From: Paraburkholderia saeva | GTDB taxonomy: Bacteria > Pseudomonadota > Gammaproteobacteria > Burkholderiales > Burkholderiaceae | Length of the DNA: 64,000 bases | NCBI RefSeq assembly: GCF_907164555.1 | Contig: NZ_CAJQZC010000011.1 | Coordinates: forward strand, 1-64,000 | Direction of reading: 5' to 3' | Part shown: positions 8,862 to 17,236 of the stretch, one piece after another | How positions within the stretch are numbered: position 1 is the first letter of the stretch | How the letters are laid out: every line of letters starts with the position of its first letter | Notes under the pieces: model-generated | The model's input: the letters and a program-made list of their open reading frames with translations, nothing else | Databases searched by the model: none | What the model was told of the DNA's origin: nothing | Made by a program: the position numbers and the translations under genes

Positions 8862-9560
8862 ATGACGCAATTCAAAATCGCACCCAGCATCCTGTCCGCC
8901 GATTTCTCGCGGCTTGGCGAAGAAGTTCGCAACGTCGTCGCCGCTGGCGCCGACTGGATTCACTTCGACGTGATGGACAATCACTATGTGCCGAACCTGA
9001 CCATCGGGCCGCTCGTGTGCGAGGCAATCCGCCCGCACGTCCAGGTGCCGATCGACGTGCATCTGATGGTGCGTCCGGTTGACCGCATCGTGCCGGACTT
9101 CGCAAAAGCCGGCGCCAACGTGATCAGCTTTCACCCGGAAGGCTCGGACCACATTGACCGCACGCTGTCATTGATCCGCGATCACGGCTGCAAGGCGGGC
9201 CTCGTGTTCAATCCGGCCACGTCGCTCAGTTACCTCGATCACGTGATGGACAGGGTCGATCTCGTGTTGATCATGTCGGTGAATCCGGGTTTCGGCGGCC
9301 AGTCGTTTATTCCCGAAGCGCTGAACAAGCTGCGCGAGGCGCGCGCCCGTATCGACGCGTACACGGAAAAAACCGGCCGCGAAATCCATCTCGAAGTGGA
9401 CGGCGGCGTGAAGATCGACAATATTGCGGAAATCGCAGCGGCCGGCGCGGATACGTTCGTCGCGGGTTCGGCCATCTTCGGCAAACCCGACTACAAGACC
9501 GTCATCGACCAGATGCGTGCGGCGCTTGTCCAGGTCGAGCATCCGTCGCGCAGCAAATGA
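8862..9560 (+). CDS. rpe: ribulose-phosphate 3-epimerase
   Basis: A 232-residue TIM-barrel enzyme interconverting ribulose 5-phosphate and xylulose 5-phosphate. Motifs: IAPSILSADFSRLGEEV at the N-terminus, WIHFDVMDNHYVPNLTIGP (metal and catalytic Asp), DVHLMV, MSVNPGFGGQSFIP and LEVDGGVK (second catalytic Asp). It heads the rpe-gph-trpE gene order common in beta- and gamma-proteobacteria. gph follows after 78 bp. Confidence 0.95.
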   Translation: MTQFKIAPSILSADFSRLGEEVRNVVAAGADWIHFDVMDNHYVPNLTIGPLVCEAIRPHVQVPIDVHLMVRPVDRIVPDFAKAGANVISFHPEGSDHIDRTLSLIRDHGCKAGLVFNPATSLSYLDHVMDRVDLVLIMSVNPGFGGQSFIPEALNKLREARARIDAYTEKTGREIHLEVDGGVKIDNIAEIAAAGADTFVAGSAIFGKPDYKTVIDQMRAALVQVEHPSRSK

Positions 9561-9638
9561 GTTTTCACGTATGAAGGGCGCGTGGTTCACGTGCGTGCTT
9601 CATGCCCGTCTGCCACGCATTTCCAGCGAGTTCCGAAC

Positions 9639-10364
9639 ATGACTGTGACGCCCTCCTTTCCCGCACCGGTTTTCAGCGGCCCCCGCATCGAGGCTGCGAT
9701 CATCGATCTCGACGGCACGATGATCGATACGGCTGACGATTTCACGGCCGGATTGAACGGCATGCTCGCGCAGCTCGACGCGGCGGAAACGTCGCGCGAG
9801 GAAGTGGTCGAATACGTCGGCAAAGGTTCGGAACACCTGATTCGCAGCGTGCTCGCGCCGCGTTTCGAGGCCGGGCACGCGCAGGATCGCTTCGACGAGG
9901 CGCTCGCGATCTATCAGGAAGAGTACTCACGGATTAACGGCACGCACACGCGCCTCTATCCCGATGTCGAAGCGGGCCTGAAGGCGATGCGCGACGCCGG
10001 CCTCAAGCTCGCGTGCGTGACGAACAAGCCGCGTCGTTTTGCGGTGCAACTGCTCACGCAATACGGGCTGATCGGCTATTTCAGCGTCGTGATAGGCGGT
10101 GACACGCTCGCGAAAAAGAAGCCCGATCCGCTGCCAATGATCACCGCGTGCGCCGAAATGCAGGTCGCACCGCAGGCAGCGGTGGCAATCGGCGACTCGG
10201 AAAACGATGCGATGGCCGGCCGCGCCGCCGGTCTCGCCACGTTGACCGTGCCGTACGGCTACAACCATGGTCAGTCTGTACAAACAATAAAATCGGATGG
10301 TATAGTTGCTTCGCTGCTCGAGGCCGCCAAGGCCATCGCAGCGCACCAATCACCGACTTTATAA
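9639..10364 (+). CDS. gph: phosphoglycolate phosphatase
   Basis: A 241-residue HAD-IA phosphatase that removes 2-phosphoglycolate, formed by oxygenation reactions and DNA repair. HAD motif I is AIIDLDGTMIDT (D23, D25), motif II is in CVTNKPRRF, motif III is the K in GGDTLAKKKPDP, and motif IV is AIGDSENDAMAG. ATG at 9639 gives the normal length; the frame extends upstream to 9582 without homology. The trp leader peptide begins 13 bp after its stop. Confidence 0.93.
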   Translation: MTVTPSFPAPVFSGPRIEAAIIDLDGTMIDTADDFTAGLNGMLAQLDAAETSREEVVEYVGKGSEHLIRSVLAPRFEAGHAQDRFDEALAIYQEEYSRINGTHTRLYPDVEAGLKAMRDAGLKLACVTNKPRRFAVQLLTQYGLIGYFSVVIGGDTLAKKKPDPLPMITACAEMQVAPQAAVAIGDSENDAMAGRAAGLATLTVPYGYNHGQSVQTIKSDGIVASLLEAAKAIAAHQSPTL

Positions 10365-10377
10365 GTCCATCATCTTC

Positions 10378-10452
10378 ATGTTTCTGAATAAAAAACGGAG
10401 TCTGAGCAGCATCGACCGGGGAGCCTGGCCCTGGCGTCGCTGGTCGCGCTAA
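10378..10452 (+). CDS. trpL: trp operon leader peptide
   Basis: A 24-codon ORF immediately upstream of trpE. It starts at ATG 10378, ends at TAA 10450-10452, and encodes three tryptophans within six residues, AWPWRRW (Trp codons at 10426, 10432 and 10441). Such a Trp-rich ORF followed by overlapping hairpins and a T-run is the classical arrangement for ribosome-mediated attenuation: when charged tRNA-Trp is scarce the ribosome stalls on these codons and the terminator does not form. The ribosome-binding site upstream is weak (no clear AGGAG before the ATG). Confidence 0.82.
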   Translation: MFLNKKRSLSSIDRGAWPWRRWSR

Positions 10453-10497
10453 CCTCGCCTGAGGTACGCTGAAGCCTGGCTTCGGCAACCGTTTTTT
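10452..10497 (+). terminator. trp attenuator: competing hairpin plus intrinsic terminator
   Basis: Directly after the leader stop, ACCTC-GCCT-GAGGT (10452-10465) can form a small hairpin. The terminator uses GGT (10463-10465), then GCTGAAG-CCTGG-CTTCGGC (10468-10486, one G-U pair), then ACC (10488-10490), and runs straight into GTTTTTT (T-run 10492-10497). The two structures share 10463-10465, so they are mutually exclusive. The remaining 243 bp to trpE (10498-10740) show no gene I can support. Confidence 0.75.
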
Positions 10498-10740
10498 ACT
10501 TCGCTGCGCTTCTCGCGCGCTTCCCGAGTCTTACGCTGGCAACCGTTGCATCGCTTCATCTGGCCTTCGTGTATCCATCGCGGTACCGTTGCGTCATGTG
10601 AGCTTGCACGCGTTCCCGGGACAGCACGCACCGGTCGGCCTCTCCCTGTAAGACACAGAAAGCCTGGCCGGCAAGCGCAACGCCCCCGTCTTATCCGAAG
10701 CACACCTACGCTGTGCCGGACGCACGAACAGGATCGGAAC

Positions 10741-12234
10741 ATGACCGAACTCGAATTTCAGTCCCTCGCGAACGAGGGCTTCAATCGCATCCCGATGATC
10801 GCCGAGGCGCTCGCCGACCTCGAAACCCCGCTTTCGCTGTATCTGAAGCTCGCGCAGTCGGAGCGCAACGGCGCCAACTCGTTCCTGCTCGAATCGGTGG
10901 TGGGCGGCGAGCGGTTCGGCCGCTATTCGTTCATCGGCCTGCCGGCGCGCACACTCCTGCGCACGCGCAACAGCGTGTCCGAAGTGGTGAAAGACGGCAA
11001 GGTCGTGGAGACGCACGAAGGCGATCCGCTCGCGTTCATCCAGCAGTTTCAGGCACGTTTCAAGGTGGCCCAACGCCCTGGTCTGCCGCGGTTTAGCGGC
11101 GGTCTGGCCGGCTATTTTGGCTATGACGCGGTGCGCTACATCGAGAAAAAGCTCGCGAACACCGCGCCGCCCGACGATCTCGGCCTGCCTGACATCCAGT
11201 TGCTGCTCACCGAAGAAGTCGCGGTCATCGACAACCTCGCCGGCAAGCTGTATCTCGTGGTCTACGCCGATCCGGCCGTGCCGGAGGCGTACACGAAAGC
11301 GAAGCAGCGTCTGCGCGAACTGCGCCAGCGTCTGCGCACGACCGTTCAGCCGCCGGTCACGTCGGCAAGTGTGCGCACCGAGATTTTCCGCGAGTTCGCG
11401 AAAGATGATTACCTTGCCGCCGTACGCAAGGCGAAAGAATATGTCGCGGCCGGCGAACTGATGCAGGTTCAGGTCGGCCAGCGTCTGACGAAACCGTATC
11501 GCGACAATCCGCTTTCGCTGTATCGCGCGCTGCGCTCGCTGAATCCCTCGCCGTATATGTATTACTACAACTTCGGCGAATTCCATGTAGTCGGCGCTTC
11601 GCCGGAAATCCTGGTGCGCCAGGAAAAGCGCGGCGAAGACCGCATCGTGACGATTCGTCCGCTCGCGGGCACGCGTCCGCGTGGCAACACGCCCGAGCGC
11701 GACGCCGAACTCGCCACGGAACTGCTGAACGACCCGAAGGAAATCGCCGAACACGTCATGCTGATCGACCTCGCGCGTAACGACGTCGGCCGTATCGCGC
11801 AAATCGGTTCGGTGGTGGTGACCGACAAAATGGTCATCGAAAAGTACTCGCACGTGCAGCACATCGTGAGCTCGGTCGAAGGCAAGCTCAAACCCGGTGT
11901 CACGAATTTCGACGTGCTGCGCGCGACGTTCCCGGCGGGCACGCTTTCGGGCGCGCCGAAGGTCCGCGCGATGGAACTGATCGACGAACTCGAACCTGTG
12001 AAGCGCGGGCTTTACGGCGGCGCCGTCGGCTATCTGTCGTTCACGGGCGAAATGGATCTGGCGATCACGATCCGCACTGGCGTGATTCACAGCGGCAATC
12101 TGCACGTTCAGGCGGCCGCGGGCATCGTCGCGGATTCGGTGCCGGAATCCGAATGGCAAGAGACCGAAAACAAGGCGCGCGCCGTGCTGCGTGCTGCAGA
12201 GCAGGTGCAGGACGGCCTCGATAGCGACTTCTGA
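10741..12234 (+). CDS. trpE: anthranilate synthase component I
   Basis: A 497-residue large subunit that makes anthranilate from chorismate with ammonia delivered by TrpG. The chorismate-binding domain fills the C-terminal half: DDYLAAVRKAKEYVAAGELMQ, RPLAGTRPRG, LIDLARNDVGR, the segment ending in FPAGTLSGAPKVRAMELI, and GGAVGYLSF. The N-terminal domain has LESVVGGERFGRYSFIG. The start at 10741 (MTELEFQSLANEG) follows TCGGAAC; the longer upstream frame is the untranslated leader. It is first of trpE-trpG-trpD-trpC, and expression is probably set by the upstream attenuator. Confidence 0.96.
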   Translation: MTELEFQSLANEGFNRIPMIAEALADLETPLSLYLKLAQSERNGANSFLLESVVGGERFGRYSFIGLPARTLLRTRNSVSEVVKDGKVVETHEGDPLAFIQQFQARFKVAQRPGLPRFSGGLAGYFGYDAVRYIEKKLANTAPPDDLGLPDIQLLLTEEVAVIDNLAGKLYLVVYADPAVPEAYTKAKQRLRELRQRLRTTVQPPVTSASVRTEIFREFAKDDYLAAVRKAKEYVAAGELMQVQVGQRLTKPYRDNPLSLYRALRSLNPSPYMYYYNFGEFHVVGASPEILVRQEKRGEDRIVTIRPLAGTRPRGNTPERDAELATELLNDPKEIAEHVMLIDLARNDVGRIAQIGSVVVTDKMVIEKYSHVQHIVSSVEGKLKPGVTNFDVLRATFPAGTLSGAPKVRAMELIDELEPVKRGLYGGAVGYLSFTGEMDLAITIRTGVIHSGNLHVQAAAGIVADSVPESEWQETENKARAVLRAAEQVQDGLDSDF

Positions 12235-12247
12235 CCGGAGACAGACC

Positions 12248-12844
12248 ATGCTGCTGATGATCGACAACTACGATTCGTTCACCTATAACCTGGTCCAGTA
12301 CTTCGGCGAACTCGGCGAAGACGTACGGACTTACCGTAACGACGAAATCACCCTCGACGAAATCGCGAAGCTCAACCCCGAGCGCATCTGCCTTTCGCCC
12401 GGGCCGAGCAATCCGCAACACGCCGGCATCACGCTCGACGTGCTGCGCAAGTTTTCCGGCGAGATTCCGATTCTCGGCGTGTGCCTCGGCCACCAGGCGA
12501 TCGGCGAGGCATTCGGCGGGCGCGTCGTGCGCGCTCAGACGATCATGCATGGCAAGGTGAGCGAGATCGAAACCGACTGCAAAGGCGTGTTCGCCGACCT
12601 GCCGAAGCATTTCACCGTCACGCGCTACCATTCGCTCGCGATCGAGCGCGAATCGCTGCCGGATTGCCTCGAAGTGTCCGCGTGGACCGACGACGGTGAA
12701 ATCATGGGCGTGCGCCACAAGACGCTCAAGGTCGAAGGCGTGCAGTTCCACCCCGAATCGATCCTGTCGGAACACGGCCACGCGCTGCTCGAAAACTTCG
12801 TGAAACAGTCGAAGCTGGCTGACACCGCGCATCGCAACGCCTGA
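12248..12844 (+). CDS. trpG: anthranilate synthase component II (glutamine amidotransferase)
   Basis: A 198-residue class I glutamine amidotransferase that hydrolyses glutamine and passes ammonia to TrpE. The triad is visible: C79 in GVCLGHQAIGEAFGG, and H169 and E171 in VQFHPESIL. In some bacteria this subunit also serves PabB; the strict trpE-trpG linkage (13 bp) points to the tryptophan role first. ATG at 12248 follows GGAGACAGACC. trpD begins 17 bp downstream. Confidence 0.95.
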   Translation: MLLMIDNYDSFTYNLVQYFGELGEDVRTYRNDEITLDEIAKLNPERICLSPGPSNPQHAGITLDVLRKFSGEIPILGVCLGHQAIGEAFGGRVVRAQTIMHGKVSEIETDCKGVFADLPKHFTVTRYHSLAIERESLPDCLEVSAWTDDGEIMGVRHKTLKVEGVQFHPESILSEHGHALLENFVKQSKLADTAHRNA

Positions 12845-12861
12845 ACGAGCGAGAAAAGAAC

Positions 12862-13893
12862 ATGTCCATCACTCCGCAGGAAGCGTTGCAGCGCACGATC
12901 GAGCATCGCGAGATTTTCCACGACGAGATGCTGCATCTGATGCGCCTCATCATGCGCGGCGAGCTTTCGCCCGTGATGTCGGCGGCCATCATCACGGGGC
13001 TGCGCGTCAAAAAAGAGACCATCGGTGAAATCGCGGCCGCCGCAACCGTGATGCGCGAGTTCGCCCGGCACGTCGAAGTGGCGGACAACTCGAACTTCGT
13101 CGATATCGTGGGCACGGGCGGCGACGGCTCGCACACGTTCAACATTTCCACCGCGACGATGTTCGTCACGGCCGGCGCCGGCGCGAAAGTCGCGAAACAC
13201 GGTAACCGCGGCGTGTCGAGCAAATCGGGCAGCGCGGACGTGCTCGAAGCGCTTGGCGTCAACATCGACCTGCAACCGGAACAGGTTGCCGCATCGATCG
13301 CGGAAACCGGCATGGGTTTCATGTTCGCGCCGAACCATCATCCGGCGATGAAGAACATCGCGCCCGTGCGCCGCGAACTCGGCGTGCGGACGATTTTCAA
13401 CATTCTCGGGCCGCTGACGAACCCGGCCGGCGCGCCGAACCAGCTGATGGGCGTGTTCCATCAGGATCTGGTCGGCATCCAGGTGCGGGTGATGCAACGG
13501 CTCGGCGCGAAGCACGTGCTGGTCGTGTACGGCATGGACGGCATGGACGAAGTGTCGCTTGGCGCCGCGACCACGGTCGGCGAACTGCGCGATGGTCAGG
13601 TTCACGAATACGAGATTCATCCGGAAGACTTCGGCATGCAGATGGTGTCGAACCGGACGCTCAAGGTGAACGACGCCGGCGAATCGAAAGTCATGCTGCT
13701 CGAAGCACTCGACAACAAACAGGGCGTCGCCCGCGAAATCGTCGTGCTGAACGCGGGCACGGCGCTGTATTCGGCAAATGTGGTGGCATCGATCGCGGAC
13801 GGCATCCAGCTCGCGCGCGAAACCATCGCGAGCGGCCGTGCACGGGCAAAGGTCGACGAACTGATCCGCTTCACACAGCAATTCAAGAAATAA
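12862..13893 (+). CDS. trpD: anthranilate phosphoribosyltransferase
   Basis: A 343-residue enzyme that transfers phosphoribose from PRPP to anthranilate. Motifs: DIVGTGGDGSHTFNIST (PRPP/Mg binding), KHGNRGVSSKSGSADVLEALG, and FAPNHHPAMKNIAPVRRELG with the anthranilate-site residues. Length and order are standard. ATG at 12862 is preceded by GAGAAAAGAA. It sits 17 bp after trpG and 19 bp before trpC. Confidence 0.96.
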   Translation: MSITPQEALQRTIEHREIFHDEMLHLMRLIMRGELSPVMSAAIITGLRVKKETIGEIAAAATVMREFARHVEVADNSNFVDIVGTGGDGSHTFNISTATMFVTAGAGAKVAKHGNRGVSSKSGSADVLEALGVNIDLQPEQVAASIAETGMGFMFAPNHHPAMKNIAPVRRELGVRTIFNILGPLTNPAGAPNQLMGVFHQDLVGIQVRVMQRLGAKHVLVVYGMDGMDEVSLGAATTVGELRDGQVHEYEIHPEDFGMQMVSNRTLKVNDAGESKVMLLEALDNKQGVAREIVVLNAGTALYSANVVASIADGIQLARETIASGRARAKVDELIRFTQQFKK

Positions 13894-13912
13894 CTTCTGT
13901 ATCGAGATACCC

Positions 13913-14698
13913 ATGAGCGACATTCTGGAACGCATCATCGCGGTCAAGCGCGAAGAAATCCGCGCTGCGCAAATGAGCGCGCCGCTTGAAGAATTGCGGC
14001 TCGAGGCGTCGGCGCGCGACCGGCGCGACTTCGTCGGCGCGTTGCGCGCGAAGCACGCAGCCGGCCTCGCGGCAGTCATCGCCGAAGTGAAAAAGGCCAG
14101 TCCGTCGAAAGGCGTATTGCGCGAACACTTCGTGCCGGCCGATATCGCGCGCTCTTACGAGAGCCACGGCGCGGCGTGCCTTTCGGTGCTGACGGACGTG
14201 CAGTTCTTCCAGGGCAGCGCGGCATATCTTGAAGAAGCGCGCGCTGCCTGCGCGCTGCCGGTGCTGCGCAAGGATTTCATCATCGATCCGTACCAGATCG
14301 TCGAGGCACGCGCGATGGGCGCGGACGCGATCCTGCTGATTGCCGCGGCGCTCGAAACATCGCAGATGCAGGATCTCGAAGCGTTCGCGCATTCACTGGG
14401 GCTGGCGGTGCTCGTCGAAGTGCACGACAGCAACGAACTGATGGAAGCGCTCACGCTCAAGACACCGCTGATCGGTATCAACAACCGCAATCTGCGCACC
14501 TTCGAAACGTCGATCGAGACGACGATCGGCATGCTCGAATCGATTCCGGACGACCGTATCGTCGTGACCGAATCGGGCATTCTGTCGCGCGTCGACGTCG
14601 AGCGGCTGCGCGCGATGGACGTGCACACATTCCTCGTCGGCGAGGCATTCATGCGCGCGGAGCAGCCGGGCGCGGAACTCGCGCGGATGTTTTTCTGA
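13913..14698 (+). CDS. trpC: indole-3-glycerol phosphate synthase
   Basis: A 261-residue TIM-barrel enzyme that closes the indole ring from CdRP. Motifs: AEVKKASPSKGVLRE (catalytic Lys), LSVLTDVQFFQGS, VLRKDFIIDPYQI (catalytic Lys), LVEVHDSNEL, IGINNRNLRTFE and VTESGI. It is monofunctional, with no TrpF domain fused. It is the last trp gene here; trpF, trpB and trpA must lie elsewhere, as is usual in this group. Confidence 0.96.
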   Translation: MSDILERIIAVKREEIRAAQMSAPLEELRLEASARDRRDFVGALRAKHAAGLAAVIAEVKKASPSKGVLREHFVPADIARSYESHGAACLSVLTDVQFFQGSAAYLEEARAACALPVLRKDFIIDPYQIVEARAMGADAILLIAAALETSQMQDLEAFAHSLGLAVLVEVHDSNELMEALTLKTPLIGINNRNLRTFETSIETTIGMLESIPDDRIVVTESGILSRVDVERLRAMDVHTFLVGEAFMRAEQPGAELARMFF

Positions 14699-14764
14699 GC
14701 GCAGAAAGCGGATCGAAGCGGGCGTGTACGTCGGAGCACCTTCCAGGCCGCCGGGCCGGATCGA

Positions 14765-15403
14765 ATGAGGCACAGCGTGGGCATCGAAAGTGAAATCAAG
14801 CTGGCGCTTCCGGCCGGACAGGTCGACGCAGCGACCGCGTTTTTCGTCGCACGCACGGGCGACGCCGGGCGCGACGTCGCGCTCGATAACATCTATTTAG
14901 ACACGCCCGAACTAACGCTGGCGCGCTCGAAAAGCGCGCTGCGGCTTCGACACACGCCCGACGGCTGGCTGCAGACGTTCAAGACCGCCGGTTCCGCGAA
15001 GGGCGGCCTGCACAGCCGTCATGAATGGGAAATGCCCGTCGCGGGCAACGCGCTGGAAATCGATGCGCTGCTGCGCGCATGCGAAGTGCCCGAAATCGCA
15101 GAGGCGTTGCGTGAGGCCGCAACAGACCTCATCGAGCTGTTTCGTACGAACTTTACGCGCACGATATGGCACGTGCATCACGAAGGCGCCGACATCGAAG
15201 CGGCAATCGATCAGGGCGAAGTGATTGCGGAAGTGAACGGCGAAACGCGTCGCGCGCCGGTTTCCGAAATCGAGCTCGAACTGAAGAGCGGCGAGGAAGC
15301 CGCGCTTCACACGCTGGCTCAGGCGTTGTCGGCGAACATTCCGGGGCTCGCGCCGGATGACGTCAGCAAGGCGCAGCGCGGCTACACACTGCGCGAGCAG
15401 TAA
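14765..15403 (+). CDS. CYTH domain-containing protein (inorganic triphosphatase-like)
   Basis: A 212-residue CYTH-domain protein. The metal-binding ExExK signature at the N-terminus is E8, E10 and K12 in GIESEIKLAL. Tunnel residues recur in DNIYLDTPELTLARSKSALRLR, read as two short blocks, and in RHEWEMP. Members hydrolyse tripolyphosphate or related triphosphates. It is a stand-alone domain, without the CHAD domain often fused to it. ATG at 14765; a GTG at 14777 is also possible. It lies 66 bp after trpC and could be read through from the trp operon. Confidence 0.82.
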   Translation: MRHSVGIESEIKLALPAGQVDAATAFFVARTGDAGRDVALDNIYLDTPELTLARSKSALRLRHTPDGWLQTFKTAGSAKGGLHSRHEWEMPVAGNALEIDALLRACEVPEIAEALREAATDLIELFRTNFTRTIWHVHHEGADIEAAIDQGEVIAEVNGETRRAPVSEIELELKSGEEAALHTLAQALSANIPGLAPDDVSKAQRGYTLREQ

Positions 15404-15487
15404 CCAGCCCGGGCTATCGCCCCGCGAAGCGACACGCGGCAAACGCCACCTTGAGCTACACGTCGTTTGCTGCGACACTTCCCCGCC

Positions 15488-16309
15488 ATGACCTCCGCCA
15501 CCCGCTCCCGCTCTTCTTCGTCGCAGGCTCCGCTTTTCGGCGATGCGCCCGCTTCGCAACCTGCACCGTCCACGCAGCCGGCACCGGCCGCCGCCGCGCT
15601 CGAAGCCCAGTTCGACGCATTGCCGCCGGCGTGGCGTCAGCATCTGAAGCCGTTCACCGAAAGTGACGCCTACGTGCTGTTGTGTGCGTTCGTCGACGCT
15701 GAGCGCGCGGCCGGCAAAACCGTGTATCCGGCCGACGTGTTTCGCGCGCTGCGCCTGACGAGCCCCGACGACGTCAAGGTCGTGATTCTCGGGCAGGACC
15801 CGTATCACGGGGAAGATCGCGGCACGCCGCAGGCACACGGACTCGCGTTTTCGGTGCCGCCGGCCGTGCGTCCGCCGCCGTCGCTACGCAACATCTTCAA
15901 GGAAATCGCCGCGAATTTTGGCTATGAACCGCCGCGCCACGGCTGCCTCGACACGTGGGCGCGACAGGGTGTCCTGCTGCTGAACACAGTACTGACGGTG
16001 GAGCGCGACTCGGCCGCGAGCCACGCAAAGCGCGGCTGGGAAAAATGCACCGACACGCTGATTCATGAACTCGCGATGCGTCACGAGGGGCTCGTCTTCA
16101 TGCTGTGGGGCGCGCATGCGCAGGCAAAGCGTGCGTTGCTCGGCGGCCGTTCGCACTACGTGCTCGAAGCGCCCCATCCTTCACCGCTTTCGGCGCACCG
16201 CGGCTTTCTCGGTTGCCGCCATTTCGCGCTGGCTAACGAATACCTCGAACAGCACGGCCGGCCGCCGATCGACTGGCGCCTGCCCGACGAAGCGGCCACG
16301 CTGGCCTGA
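15488..16309 (+). CDS. ung: uracil-DNA glycosylase
   Basis: A 273-residue family 1 uracil-DNA glycosylase that removes uracil from DNA to start base-excision repair. The water-activating loop is ILGQDPYHGEDRGTPQAHGL (catalytic D104) and the DNA-intercalating loop is HPSPLSAHRGFLG. The first 40 residues are Ala/Pro/Ser-rich and probably disordered. ATG at 15488 is preferred over the upstream TTG at 15467. A strong bidirectional terminator follows, separating it from convergent azoR. Confidence 0.95.
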   Translation: MTSATRSRSSSSQAPLFGDAPASQPAPSTQPAPAAAALEAQFDALPPAWRQHLKPFTESDAYVLLCAFVDAERAAGKTVYPADVFRALRLTSPDDVKVVILGQDPYHGEDRGTPQAHGLAFSVPPAVRPPPSLRNIFKEIAANFGYEPPRHGCLDTWARQGVLLLNTVLTVERDSAASHAKRGWEKCTDTLIHELAMRHEGLVFMLWGAHAQAKRALLGGRSHYVLEAPHPSPLSAHRGFLGCRHFALANEYLEQHGRPPIDWRLPDEAATLA

Positions 16310-16379
16310 CTGCACACACTAACGTGCCCGCCGCCTCAATTCGCGCGCAGAAACACAGCCATCCACCCGCTTCAGACGC

Positions 16380-16415
16380 AAAAAAGCCACGAGGTCGAAA
16401 ACCCGTGGCTTTTTT
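16380..16415. terminator. bidirectional intrinsic terminator (ung / azoR)
   Basis: AAAAAAGCCACG (16380-16391) pairs with CGTGGCTTTTTT (16404-16415), with an inner GGT/ACC pair and a short loop. Both strands end in a T-run, suiting the convergent ung and azoR genes. Confidence 0.9.
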
Positions 16416-16459
16416 ATTCCAGCAAGACCAGACATCAGTCTCGCACGGAAGTTGAATCC

Positions 16460-17056
16460 TTACGCTGCGGCGATCGCTTCGCGCGCGCCAGCGAGTGCTG
16501 CGTTCGCGACGTCCGGACCCATGTTCAGGCCTTCAGCGTAGATAAAGTTCACATCGGTCATGCCGAGGAAGCCGAGGAACGTCTTCAGGAACGGCGTCTG
16601 GCTGTCGCCCGGCGTGCCAACGTACTTGCCGCCACGTGCCGAAACGACGTGCACCTTCTTGCCGGTCACAAGGCCTTCCGCACCGTTCGCGCCGTACTTG
16701 AACGTGATGCCGGCGCGTGCGATGAAGTCGAAGTACGTCTTCAGTTGCGACGACACGCCGAAGTTGTACAGCGGAGCCGCGATAACAACGACGTCAGCAG
16801 CCTGCAGTTCGGCGATCAGCGCTTCGCTGCGCGCGGCGATAGCGCTCTGTTCCGGCGTACGTTGCTCGGCCGGCGTAAAGAACGCGCCGAGGATCGCGTC
16901 GTCCAGGTGGGGCAGCGGTTCAGCCTGCAGGTTACGGACGACGACTTGCGCGCCCGGGTTCGACTGTTGCAGCTTTGCGGTCAGTTCGTTAGCAAGCAGC
17001 GTCGAGTTCGCGCCTTGCGAGCGGGCTGCCGAGTTGATTTGCAGAATCGTGGTCAT
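16460..17056 (-). CDS. azoR: FMN-dependent NADH-azoreductase
   Basis: A 198-residue flavodoxin-fold NAD(P)H oxidoreductase of the AzoR type that reduces quinones and azo compounds. The N-terminal phosphate-binding loop is NSAARSQGANSTLL; AAPLYNFGVSSQLKTYFDFI and VVSARGGKYVG are characteristic FMN-site segments. ATG at 17056 (MTTILQINSAA) gives standard length and is preceded by GGAGTCAACC on the minus strand. An inverted repeat about 90 bp upstream may be a regulator site. No regulator gene is adjacent. Confidence 0.9.
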   Translation of the reverse strand: MTTILQINSAARSQGANSTLLANELTAKLQQSNPGAQVVVRNLQAEPLPHLDDAILGAFFTPAEQRTPEQSAIAARSEALIAELQAADVVVIAAPLYNFGVSSQLKTYFDFIARAGITFKYGANGAEGLVTGKKVHVVSARGGKYVGTPGDSQTPFLKTFLGFLGMTDVNFIYAEGLNMGPDVANAALAGAREAIAAA

Positions 17057-17143
17057 GGTTGACTCCAGTTGGGGCGCGCAGTGTTGCGCGAGTGCAGCCA
17101 TTGTGTTTTTTTACCCGCCCGGGAAAAAGTACCTTGCGGGCGA

Positions 17144-17171
17144 CGGATTGTTGCATGGGTAGAACAATCCG
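17144..17171. promoter_or_regulatory. inverted repeat upstream of azoR
   Basis: CGGATTGTT (17144-17152) and AACAATCCG (17163-17171) are perfect 9-bp arms around a 10-base spacer. They lie between the 3' end of the M61 peptidase gene and the azoR start. The position suits an operator for azoR; a stem-loop at the 3' end of the peptidase transcript is the other reading, but no T-run follows directly. Confidence 0.4.
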
Positions 17172-17236
17172 CCGTCGTCAAGCCGGAATTTCGTCACTTT
17201 CAGGACGCCTGCGGCGCGCCGCTGGCCAGGAGCGCG

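Noticed and set aside
10594..12267. 557-codon minus-strand frame opposite trpE
   Set aside because: Antisense shadow of trpE, whose motifs and neighbours are unambiguous.
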